Below, in pieces: positions 1-11,200 of a stretch of DNA of 14,503 nt. The translations under genes and the position numbers were made by a program. The notes under the pieces are model-generated. The model had not been told where the DNA came from. It did no database searches and worked only from the letters and a program-made list of their open reading frames with translations. Within the stretch, counting starts at the first letter, position 1; each line of letters starts with the position of its first letter. This DNA comes from Phoronis ovalis (taxonomy: Eukaryota; Phoronida; Phoronidae), in assembly GCA_028565635.1 (NCBI GenBank), contig JAOXYB010031987.1:1-14503 (forward strand). The letters are read 5' to 3'.

Positions 1-370
1 CTAAACGTCCGGACATCCAATTCGGATCAACTCGGCTTTTCCCGTATTGGCGAAATCTCTCGAGATCTAAAACCCGCACATGCAAGAGGGAGATGGAGCC
101 AGTTTTAAAGTAAAGCAATATGAGCATAACATAAATTCATTATAAAAATTAAAACTCTGGGTGCATGATCCCTCTAAGCAGCCTCTGAAAGACTTTAAGA
201 TAAGGCTAAAAAAACGGCAATCTATTGACTATTGTATAAGGATTGAACATTTTCAGTTTTAAAACCATTAAAGTCCTGGGACGTAAGTGAAGTTTATTTG
301 ACCGGACAAGTAAGTAAGTAAGTAAAACGTCCGATGTTCTTGCTAGATTTCTCGATGTCCGGACGTTTAG
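1..370. mobile_element. Small element with 17-bp perfect terminal inverted repeats
   Basis: CTAAACGTCCGGACATC (1-17) is exactly inverted at 354-370. The core CGTCCG/CCGGAC recurs inside (302, 328) and just outside (about 384), and GACGTTTAGCC is directly repeated at 362-372 and 397-407. No transposase frame is present, so a MITE-like or foldback element is likely. The left flank is outside the window, so a target-site duplication cannot be examined. Confidence 0.6.
308..323 (+). repeat. (AAGT)4 microsatellite
   Basis: Four perfect AAGT units inside the 1-370 element. Confidence 0.9.
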
Positions 371-1150
371 CCCCAAGATATGCCGTCCGGTAACCCGACG
401 TTTAGCCACGGCCTAAAACTTAATACTATTAAAAAAGAAAATAATTTTCAAATTAGGGTGGCCTAACCAATGCAGCAAAATTTACTAATCTGATGATTTT
501 TACTGAGTGAGTTAAGAGTCACTATATAAACCTGCAAAGCTTCCAAACGACCAAAGGCAAAGGGTGTTCTTTAGCAGGTCATATACGCGTTTAGCTTTTT
601 AAACCTATGTTTGCTTTTTCGCATTTGTATCTGATGGTGAAATAAATATACCCTTTGGAGATCTATATTCTAAAAACAATACCCCCGGGACAATACCCTA
701 TAGTTGCCAATATTTAGCTAAATATATACCCTTAACACAGAACGCACGTTACCTGCCTGATGTATTAACAGTAACTATTAACAATAATATAATAACATTA
801 TCCCTTTTCATACGATTTTTCGTTCGCGCATGTGGACCCACCCTTTGACCCATGTGCCCTTTCCGGGAGGGGATACTGATATTGAGTATACGTCAGATAT
901 TGAGCCTACTGGACAATGTTTAGTTAATAGTATTAACTTATTACTATTTAGATTTTAGTATTAGTAGAAAATAGTACTACTACTACTACTAGACTAGTAA
1001 AGTACTAGTAGTAGTAGTAGTACTAGATCATTTGTGCTTTTATAAAACAATGATTACAAAAAAACGAATAATTTAGTTTATGTGAATGAAATATAAAAAT
1101 TTAAATATAACATTAGTACTATGAATAATATCAAACGTATCATTTCATAC
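371..1150. other. Non-coding stretch, probably intron or flank of the minus-strand gene
   Basis: AT-rich with chance short open frames only. It contains a GC-richer patch at 825-905 with GATATTGAG repeated twice (about 878 and 896) and the triplet hairpin at 972-1025. If the minus-strand exon is real, at least the part next to 1150 is its first intron. Confidence 0.6.
972..1025. repeat. Perfect 21-bp inverted repeat of TAC/GTA triplets
   Basis: Left arm 972-992 is TAG followed by TAC/ACT triplets and ends CTAG; right arm 1005-1025 is its exact reverse complement built of TAG triplets. The 12-base loop holds ACTAGT, itself palindromic. The structure could extrude as a cruciform or form an RNA hairpin. 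Confidence 0.9.
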
Positions 1151-1204
1151 CTCAGCATCAGAGTCTAAACTCTCCAAATCATTTTCCAAATCCGAAGAAG
1201 CCAT
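1151..1204 (-). CDS. Probable first coding exon of a divergent, unidentified gene
   Basis: Read from 1204 down, this gives MASSDLENDLESLDSDAE, ending in GAG|GTATGA, a good donor in phase 0; without splicing TGA follows two codons later. The acidic, serine-rich N terminus resembles starts of many nuclear or nucleolar proteins, but I do not recognise the gene. Upstream on its strand are an ETS-like CCGGAAAT complement and CACGTG at a promoter-like distance. The remaining exons would lie to the left; I found none convincing in 1-1150, so they are probably outside the window. Short length makes this tentative. Confidence 0.5.
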
Positions 1205-1236
1205 GCTCTATTGAATCTTTGACGGCATGTCGTAAA

Positions 1237-1252
1237 CCGGAAATGGCACGTG
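1237..1252 (-). promoter_or_regulatory. ETS-like site and E-box in front of the divergent exon
   Basis: CCGGAAAT (1237-1244, plus strand) fits the ETS/GABP core and CACGTG (1247-1252) is a palindromic E-box. They lie 33-48 bases upstream of the minus-strand ATG, in an otherwise AT-rich region. Such motifs often occur in housekeeping promoters. Function is inferred from position only. Confidence 0.4.
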
Positions 1253-2153
1253 TTTATGTTTTTTTACGAATTTCCGTAAAACATTAACCATTAGATAGTA
1301 ATCTGACTAAGAGTGGCTACATCCATAGATTTCATATATGGATTGTTTGAATTTACGAAAGCTTACTTTTCAAATAACTGTGGTCAATTAGCTATTACGT
1401 GTGCACACAAAGTTGGGCAGAGTGCTGTGGTTCGAGTGCTGGTGGTATGAGTGCTGGGTGGACAAGCAAAATAAGCCTCATAGAAATGTGAAAATAATTT
1501 ATTAATATTTTCTGGGAAACGTTTATGAATTTGTTATAAATAAGATGTGATTAATTAAATGTGCATAAAAAGTTAGAAATAACTCCCAAAGACCGTGACA
1601 GCAACTTAGGAGTTACAAATACTGAAAAGTGAAATAGTGAAATAGGGGCAAGCTATCATTCCGGTGACCATCTTCAAGAAAGTGTTTAATTTGAATTTTG
1701 AAACCAACGGCAAATCCGATAAATACACCTATTGTCTTCTGGTTGTTTATAGAGATTGATATCCAGGTAAACTGTGAAACTGGATGACTTATTCATAATT
1801 ATACTAGCACTACTAATCTGTTTACAGGCAATATTCCTAGCTTAATTTTAAGTTTTAATTTTGAAAACGATTGGGCTTGCATGTAAATCGATTTGTTTTG
1901 ACTTTCTCCTAATAATATAGTATTCCATAAACTTCAAACTTGAATGAATATGTACTAATGTACAATTAAGATTTGGAAGGACTGTGCTAGGATCGAGACC
2001 AGGGAACCGGCCGCTACTCAACATTTGAAGTATCCCCCAAGGGTCTATGACCCACGGACAAGTAATAGCACAAACAGTATACCATTGCAGTACTAATTTA
2101 ATCTCCGCATTTTCAGATTTCTGACACCTAAAACTAAGGTTAAGAAAAGTATC

Positions 2154-2159
2154 TCAGTT
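2154..2159 (+). promoter_or_regulatory. Possible TAF2 initiator (TCAGTT)
   Basis: TCAGTT matches the arthropod initiator TCAGTY, with A at 2156 as a possible start site. That would leave a 20-nt leader before the ATG at 2176. No TATA box is at -30. A six-base match is weak evidence and a spliced leader is equally possible. Confidence 0.25.
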
Positions 2160-2175
2160 GGCACTGACACAGAAA

Positions 2176-2221
2176 ATGCCAAGAGATAAATTTTCGGACC
2201 TAACAAGACCTTACAGGCTAG
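2176..2221 (+). CDS. TAF2: TAF2 exon 1 (codons 1-15 plus 1 nt)
   Basis: This is a short start exon encoding [15 protein letters not shown] plus one base, followed by donor G|GTAGGT. It matches the animal TAF2 N terminus, where RPYKLT precedes HQVV. The split codon G|CT gives Ala16 when joined to exon 2. The ATG is in good context (AAA before it); the upstream frame is open to TGA at 2122-2124 with no other ATG. A spliced upstream non-coding exon is possible because an acceptor-like TTTTCAG ends near 2116. Confidence 0.88.
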
Positions 2222-5200
2222 GTAGGTCGTACTCCGTAGTGTTGTTGATCTCTATGCGTAGCTTGTTGATAATAAATTGAATTGCTGAAAAAAAAGTGTA
2301 ATTTCAGTGAAGGTGTCTGATTCCCATTTCTTTTGTAGCTTAACATGTTCTATGCATTGATCATTGGATTTAATTTCAGTGACAGTTTCTGATTCCCATT
2401 TCTTTTGTAGCTCACCAGGTTCTATGCATCACTGGATTTAATTTCGAACACAGGTCCTTGATTGTAAGTATTCTAGTAACATATTAATGTCGCAGCAGTT
2501 TACTAAATCTCTAAACATTGAAGTTGATTTTTTCGTAAAAACTATGGCAACAAAATTAACTGTTTTGCTCATTTTGCCTACTGTTGGATTTTCACAAAAT
2601 AAAACTTAAAATACAAAAATTAAGTGCATTTGTGACAAAAGAATTTTTATCTAATCTTTCATTTTATATACACTGTATTTTCAGGGATATGTAGAATTGA
2701 CTATCCATCCTCTACGACCAGATCTTAGAAGATTACAAATAAATGGCAAACAATGCAATATCCTTAACTCTAGCTAATACATATTTTTGAAATGTTCTGC
2801 ATGGTACAAAATCTGTAAGGACAGGAAAACTGCTTATGTATAATTGCGTAATTAAAGCTGTGCTCAAAATTGTGCTTTGCTTACTGCTTATCTGTTACTG
2901 TGATTTCTATTCAATTTTCTTTTATTACCTTAACTAATATTTAAGAATATACAGAGTCTGTATCAATGAACAGTGGGAAGCCCCATTTTTGTATAATGAT
3001 CCTACTTTGGAAGTCTGCCAGGGAGATGCCAAGAGGTCAGTAATTTTATTTGATGGTTTAATTATTTATCATGGCATTTGACATTTCATCTTCTAAAAAG
3101 TAGAATAGTGGTTGTTTACAAAAAAACTGTATCATACTTTTTGCATAGTAATAATTTTCACTATTGTCCCAATACCTTCATCAATCCATCTGTGGCAGGA
3201 AGAGATTTATATTTGAAATATTTTGCACTGAATTGATATGACATCAAATGAACATTCACGCTCTCATTATAGACGCAATCTGGATTTCTTTGAGAGGTGC
3301 CAGTATGAAGCTCTGAAGGCGGTTGATGTAGATAATGGCAACGGTGAAGTTACTATAAGAATTCCTGGAGAAGCCATGTCTCTAGTACAAGGTGTGAACA
3401 ATGATTTATTGTTAAGAGAAACAGAACTTCAAATATTGTAACATCTTATCAGTACTAGATATGGGACTTGAAATTTGGTAATGAATGATGCAGTTGGTAT
3501 TTGCTGACTTGCCACTGCCGGGAAGCCAGGTTAAAACCCTAATATGAATTAGGTTACGTTAATGATTTATTTTATGTGGCATAGGGCTCAGTTGAGTTAC
3601 CTGTGAGATGAGGTAGATGATAGGATTATTTTCTAGACATCATAATTGTTTCTCATTCTTGCACTCACAAAACTAACCTAGACTATCCTTTTCGTGATCT
3701 TCAATATTTTTAAATATTAAAATGTTTACAATAAATCCACCAATTTATAATGGGACTTTCATTTTAGAATATGTTGTTAGTTTGCATTAATCTTTCAGAT
3801 TTAAAGCCCATTAGAATAAGCATAGAATTTTCCCTTGAGAACCCCACAGGAGGTCTTATGTTTGTGGTGCCTGATATTGAAGATCAGTCTATGGCACAAC
3901 GTAGCGCTCACTTGTTCTCATATAGATACGAAAATTCCTCAAGGCAAGTTGTTTAATTTTACCAGGCAACAGTGACTTCTTTAATTGCTATCATAATTTA
4001 AAATCTACTTTATATTGGGTGGTATTCATCTGCCGTATGATTCACTTATATGAAAAGATTTCTATTTCTGAATATTTTTTTTTGCTATGAAGAGTTGTAG
4101 TTATTGGTGTTTTAATTAGGGTCTTGTATTCTGTAGTTCTCAGTATCCAATCTGGAGTCTTTATAAAAATTGCAGTTGATGATTTTTTGTTACAGCCATT
4201 TAATTTCAAGTATATCTATAGGTTATGGTTTCCTTGTGTAGACAGTTTTTCTGAACCATGTACATGGAAACTGGAGTTTACAGTGGACAAAGACATGACT
4301 GCCGTGTCAAGTGGTGACCTGTTAGAGACGGTGTACACACCTGATTTCACAAAGAAAACTTTCCATTACTTTGTATCTAATCCTACTCCAGCTCCTAACA
4401 TTGCATTGGCAGTAGGGTAAGGTTGTCACAAGTAACCACAATTTACTATATTAATAAACAAATAATATAAACAAAGCATTTGATGACATCATGGCACCTT
4501 AATCAGCACTGACATCTGGTGGAGACAAACTATTTGTCTTTCTCAGCCAAATGATCATCAATAATTTGGCAGCTTGTGTTTTTAATTAATAAAAATTTAA
4601 ATGTACTGGACGTAATTCAAAATCTTTTTTAACATTACTTGCATTTAGCTCTTAAGAAAACTCAGTTGTTCCTCTGTACGGGTACTTTAATAGAATGGCT
4701 ATTGCACAAATACAGTTGAAATTTCAAACTAAAGAAAGTTCACTTATTGTAGACCTTTTGAGATTCTTGTTGATCCAAACATGCATGAAGTGACACATTT
4801 CTGTTTACCCCACCTACTGCCATTGCTAAAGCATTCTACAGCATCTCTACATGAGGTAAGTGTGAATATCAAGAGAAGCTGTGATATCTTATATTCCTTG
4901 TAGACAAAGCCTTGTATATTCAAACAGTAGCTTTCACTGTGGTGTTTGCTAATGGCATTGTAGAAAAGATTCATTAGCTTTCAGAACAATGATACATAGA
5001 AATGTTACTTTAGAGCACCATCCAAAAGTTTTTTCATCCATTGTATGTCTGCCATGTTTATACCAATGACATTAAGGAATAATAATACTGTAAACCAGGT
5101 TGGGTTCCAACTTCATATTCTTTGAACATTTTAGGCCTTTGAATTCTATGAAGAACTGTTATCAAGCAGGTACCCCTATTCATCTTATAAACAAGTATTT

Positions 5201-8200
5201 GTTGATCAAACCTATACAGATATTTCTCCGTATGCAACAATGACAATTCTCAGGTATTTTGTTTATCAGTGTGAAAATTTAACTTATTCATGTGCCTGAA
5301 AAATTTATGTTTGTAACGGAGCACTGGCTTAAATTTTGGCATTAAATATTACACCAATAAAAGTAAAGATTTTCATTTAGTTTTGTTGGGAATTAAAAAC
5401 TATTGGTTCTGCAGCGAGAGCAACTAAAAACCTAAGTCAATAAGTTCACAACTAATGCAACCATCAAACTAACAGAGTTGATTTATTAGAAGAATGTTTC
5501 TAATTTCAGTACCAACCTGCTACATTCATCTCGTATTATTGACCAGACCATTACATCTAGAACATTAATGGCACAAGCTGTGGCTGAACAATTTTTTGGT
5601 TGCTTTATTCCTATGCAGTCATGGTATAGCATTTTATTTTTACATAACAAGCAATTTGTAAAATTAATAAATATTAAAAAGTTAACAAAAGAGAAATGAA
5701 AAATAGCAAACTGTTTCATTATATTTAAGTAGCAGTCAATTTTAACATAAAAATCTGCAACTGGTCAAGACTGGTAAGGTGTTTTGCCTCCCGCTTTCTT
5801 TAAAGGAAAGACTTGCTGTTTTCCCATTTAAGCATGCATTTTGAATCCATTTATTATAATTCAGGCATGATGCATGGTTAACCAAGGGAATATCTGGATA
5901 TTTAACCAGTCTATTTATCAAGAAAACATTTGGTAACAATGAGTATAGAGATTTTATAGCTAAGGTATATGATTTTCCATTATCTTCATACATTTATTTT
6001 GAAATGTCTGATAAGGGAGTTAAATGAATTAGAAACTGGCAGATTCTAATGTAGAATAAGCTTCCTAATGCTTTACTATAATTTAAATTTCTCATTACCA
6101 AATTTAAAAAACTTATGTTTCATGGCTAACAGGCCGAAGCTAGTTAACAATACGTCCATGTGGTGTAGAATTTATAAATTTATTTCTATAGTGGTTTACA
6201 CTGTTGCTTACGGGTTTCTTTAATATATTGAGATTTTAATGTGAGAAAGTACATTTTCTATGATCTTTTTTCATTGACAGGATCTTAAACATGTGACTGA
6301 CTTTGAACAAGATGTCTTCGGGATAATTCTTGATCCATCAGCAGCTTCTGCTTATTCACTTAAAGATCCTAGACGTTATTTTAGCTTAAACTTACCACAA
6401 ACATTGTCACCAAGATATGTGGAAGCTTTCATAAAGAAGGCCTATTTGGTCATACGGATGTTGGAGCTGCGAATTGGTAGAGAACTTCTGCTGCAGGTGA
6501 ATAAGCAAATTGTTTGAATTCTTGAATTCTTATTATTACTACCAGCGGTTGTCTAGATTTTAGGAATAGAACTCTTTCTAGTTAAAGTTTCACATCTTAT
6601 TAGGATGGGACACCACTCAAATGTTTAACATCACCCAAGTATTTAACAAGCAAACCAACCTGTTTTAAAAAGAATATAACTGATTGGCATCTCCCTGGGC
6701 TAAAAAGGAATCTATGTAATCATAATTATACCAAAAGTATGGCATTTTATATTTTGTATTAATCTGTAAAGTACCTGCCACAATACAGGGTGTCTGTCGT
6801 TCAATAACATTAAACTTTTATGTATTTTATTTTTTATACCATTATAGGTTTTCAATAAATTATTGTCATTGGCTGTTACGGCAGCACAACAGAAGTTTCA
6901 GTCTAATGTATGGTCTAATCTGTTGTTATCAACAGCCTCAGTAAGTTCTCAATATTTTTATCATGTTATCATATTAAATGATAAAGGATTTTTTCGAAAA
7001 GGGCTTGATGAATTATCCAGATTGTGCTGCAGTCAAATCTATAACCACATTTCCAGATAATGTATAGTAGTGCAGTGTATAATTATATTTTTCTTTTCAA
7101 AAACACATCTGTGTGCAGACTTTTCGCTAACCCTTAAACTGCAAGGCAAAAAACATAAAGTCCCGCATTTCCGCTGATATACTTTCATCTGGGTTGTACT
7201 GTAGATTTTTCATTTAAATAGGTTTGTATATTGTAATTATTACTATTTTTAAAGTTTATACGCATACACAAAACCATCTTACATTTTAACCTTTATGCAT
7301 CACTTACTGTACCAATGTAACCATTCAAAGACAGGCGCCACTGCTAGTTTGGATAAAGACTTAGTGCATGCGACAATATGCAAACAACTAGTTGTCAGGT
7401 GATTGTATATTAATGGGAAAATGCTGGATTTGGTGTTTTACCATTACACAAATCTAGGCATCATCAGTTATTGGATAAAATGGATTCTTGCATAGCAACT
7501 TCATGGTACACACAAACAACCAATAATTCAGAGTGAATTCATAATGCAATTTTCTTTTTGAAAATTGATTCAATATAATACATCTTTAGGTATAGCTAAT
7601 GTCATGTTAGTACTTGTGTCGCATTTTAATGCTTTATGTTTTGTTTTGTTACAGTTTTCAAAGATCATATCAACAGTCACTGGAAAAGATATACAACTAT
7701 TCATCAACCAGTGGGTGTATCCTTTCCCAGTCAAAACATTTAAGTTAAAATCAGTTGCTAGAGAATTTTACCCTTAAAATTAACTAATAATTAACTTTTA
7801 ATATAAATTATGCAAATCATTTAATAGTTAATTGACCTAGTTGTTTTGCTACTTATTTACTTTTTACATATTTTACTTTGATGTACATGGTGTCTTTTAA
7901 TTTTCTTTAGTAATATAATATTCTGAATAAGCTCATATTACTTTTGTACCTGTAAAATTCTGCAAAAGAGCAGTTGTTCTATGCAGTAACGTTTAATTTA
8001 CTTCCGGTACAGTATCTCAATTTATGTAGCTTTTCTTGATTTACAAATGCAGATCACAAAGTGGCTGTGCTCGATTTACTGGAAGTTTCGTTTTTAATCG
8101 TAAACGAAATGTGGTTGAGTTAGAAATAAAACAAGATTTAACAGCCAAAGGAGCTATGAAATATGTTGTGAGTATGGAAATCTAATAATGTTAATAGTTT

Positions 8201-11200
8201 GAACTGCTATACCCATCAAAATAAAGGCTGCCAATCATAATTTTGGGTGATAATCCTGCAGTTTTTGCAATTTTTTTAACTGTGTCAGTTTAGCCTGTTT
8301 GACTAAAAGTGACTTAGGAAAATAAATTTCCCACTGAATTGTAGGGTTCAATGTACTTTCTGTAAGCGTTGTTTTATGCATGTTTGCTAAAAAGGTGTTG
8401 TTGCAGCGCACAATGACAACACATTCATACAAAAACTTAAACTAAAATATGAAAAACACAATTAATCATAACCATGTGATAAAATTTATGTCTATTTCAA
8501 AAGCATAGTAAATATGTGAATAGTATGAACAAAATTAACATATGCAGAAAAATATATTATTAGGTAAAAGAGTATGAATAATAATAATGTGAGTTTCATT
8601 ATAGTTTACATTGTAAGTATCTTATTTCGAGAGGTTTTCCAGTACTTGGATTAGTCACAACTTGGCTCACAGGCAATAAGGATTATATCGGTCATAAAAA
8701 AATGCCTTCTAATTTAGCAAGTCAGGAAGTGTTGACTCAGCGTTTTAAGCAATAGCAATAAAAGTAGATGTTAGATTATTCATAACAGTATACTTGGAAC
8801 AGTTTTGGTGATATACAAGACTTGTCTTCTATTTTGGATAAATGTGATATTTGAAATGGTGGGATTATATTCAATAGAAGGATTTTATTATTTTTATTTA
8901 AGGCATTTAAATTTTTTCTCAATTCATAAATTTCAATGTGAAAACGTACATTATTGCAAAATTTGGGGTAATATCTTATTGACTTGTATTTGAGAAAGTG
9001 TGTAAACCAAAAATTTGTACTTTTTATCAAGTGTCTTTTTACTGAATGAAACTTCTTAAATTTAAGCATAATGTTGTCACAGGATAGTTTTTTATGGATG
9101 AAAATTAAATTTTACATCTTTGGAATTTATAAATTGTCATAATACTAAATTATTTTGATCTAAAAATTCAGTTTAAGCAATTTGTTATGATGATTCTCAT
9201 CATAGCCTTGTTTTTCCTAAGATACATTTGTGCTGCCGGTTTTTGTTGCTCTTGACACATAGTATCAAAATTTTCTTTTTCTTTCCAGGGTCCACTAACA
9301 ATAGTTATTCAAGAACTAGATGGATCATTTAGTCACACATTTCAGATAGAAGAAAACAAAACCAAGTTTGAGATAACTTGTCATTCAAAAAGCAGACGGT
9401 AAAATATTTGTTATAAGTTCAAAGGATTGAATACTTATGAATATGATACCTTACCTTGTTATTAGTTCAGATTGTAGCCTATATATACTTAAAAATGAAT
9501 TAAAATAACTGATTTATCATAAGCCAGCTGCAAATTTTTACAAAATTGCCATTCTGTCAGAGTTCATAATTATTTTGTAAATTTATGTTATCTGAAAAAT
9601 ATGGCTCCAAAACATTTAAAGAAAATATGGCATGTCTCTTCCCAACTACTGTCATGAAAATATATTGGAGCACAAAGCCAAACTAAGAGGCGTGGTGATA
9701 AATATGAATGATAATAGTTTGGGAAATGTTGCTCTATTTTATATATGTATGAAAGTTATAACCTTTTTCAATGGAGTGGGATGGGGAATCTATTGATGTA
9801 CTTATGCCTCCCTGTCTCTCTTACAGGACAAACACCCAAAATAAATTTTGACTGTTATGTAAAACAATATAACTTTGTGCCAGCAAGTTTTTATATTTGT
9901 TATTAGTAAGTTACTAATCCAATGTTACCAAATGATTTTTTGTGGATAAATGAAATTATTTTTTTCCTGTGATATAAAGTAGGAATGATATTCATTACAT
10001 GTTTCAGGAATAAGAAAAAGAAGATTCCTCTAGTAACAGGAGAAGAGGTTGACATGGACTTGAGTGCTATGGAGTAAGTGAAGTCTGTATGAAGTGAAGT
10101 CTATGTGTTCCAGTATTTGTTTTACTTTATAGGGATTAGTGCAATGATTCTAAAGTCATTCTATGAATATTCAAAAAAGATCTTATTTTTAGAGTAAGAA
10201 AATAACTGCTTTTTGAGTGAATGAATTTTTAAAAAGGAGAGTTGCTCTCTGCAAAACCTGTCAGCTGGTTAGTTTGGACAGATACATTATTGTTGAAAAA
10301 TTGTCAACTTCTTGCATCGGAGGAAAAGTATATTAAAACTGATATTGTTAGGTGTAGTTAAAATCTTTGGACAGTGAAAATAGTGTTAATCAATTTCGTT
10401 TTCTTAAAGTGCTGATTCGCCTGTTCTGTGGCTGTGTTTTGATCCAGATATGAAAGTTTTGAGGCATGTCTCATGGCAGCAGCCAGATTTTATGTGGCAA
10501 TATCAGTTGAGATATGAGCGAGATGTTGTAGCACAAACTTTGGTAAGTTCTGATCAAGGATAACCATTCCTTTGTATGTCAAATTTATTGACATCTTCCT
10601 CACATTTTTAAAAAGCAAATAGAACTTGATAGATTTTAAAATATCTTGAATTCTAATTTTATAACTGAAGAACCTAGAATAATATAGAATTTTATTAATG
10701 ATTAGAACTCAAAAAATGTTCATTGTACATGGATAACATTGTCTTTCAATGAGATTTTATGATAAATTTGACATACAATAGAGGTTTGCCTTCATTTATT
10801 GTTTCCATGGAAATATAGTACATATTTTAGGCTCTTTATTAATTGTTTTAATGAAATTCTGTTATATAGGCTTTCAGTTATAATCAATTTAAAAGTATCT
10901 TTTTACCTCAAATGGGAGTAGATCTCAGATCATATAACAATATTTGTTGCTTTTAATGTACAAAGGGTTTGTACCAGGTTGGACATGAAGTTAATATCTT
11001 GGCGCATCTTAACTTTTTTAGACTAATGACAATTAACTTTGTTCTTGTTTCCCTTTGCCTTATTCAGCAAGGAAAAAAGAAACATTTCCTTATTCAGTAA
11101 GGAAGCAGGACCCTGTCTTGAGAACTCCATTTCAATCTCGAATAAGGCAAAAGGAACTAATTCGTCTTTCCTTATTCAATAAGGAAAAAGGAGCCATTTC

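Larger units (their letters stand above)
1205..2175. other. Intergenic region between divergent ATGs
   Basis: About 970 bp between the minus-strand exon and TAF2, likely holding both promoters. It includes three imperfect copies of GAGTGCTG in 1420-1456. TTTTCAG at 2110-2116 could be the acceptor of a TAF2 leader intron. No convincing coding sequence is present. Confidence 0.6.

Noticed and set aside
206-409. 67-codon minus-strand ORF over the left element
   Set aside because: It crosses the inverted repeat end, is basic and low in information, and matches no transposase pattern.
521-530. ACTATATAAA, a TATA-box-like sequence
   Set aside because: No gene start follows, and such strings are expected in AT-rich DNA.
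855-926. Short ORF in a GC-richer patch with GATATTGAG repeated
   Set aside because: Only about 23 codons with no recognisable domain; a transposon fragment is possible but not supported.
1338-1391. Plus-strand ORF whose translation contains RKLTFQITVV, resembling the TAF2 exon 1/exon 2 junction
   Set aside because: It ends at TAG, has no donor at the needed place, and exon 1 at 2176-2221 fits homology and phase exactly.
1985-2015. On the minus strand GGTCTCGATCC resembles a tRNA B box, suggesting a SINE
   Set aside because: No A box at the right distance, no tail and no tRNA fold could be found.
6684-6698. 15-nt perfect complement to exon 4 (3018-3032)
   Set aside because: A single match of this length within 14.5 kb is plausible by chance and has no other support.
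7118-7400. CCCTTAAACTGC in intron 13 suggested a piggyBac-type MITE
   Set aside because: No matching inverted end or TTAA duplication was found on the other side.
8776-9069. 97-codon minus-strand ORF and an overlapping plus-strand ORF
   Set aside because: Both lie wholly in TAF2 intron 15, have low-complexity AT-driven composition, and resemble no protein I know.
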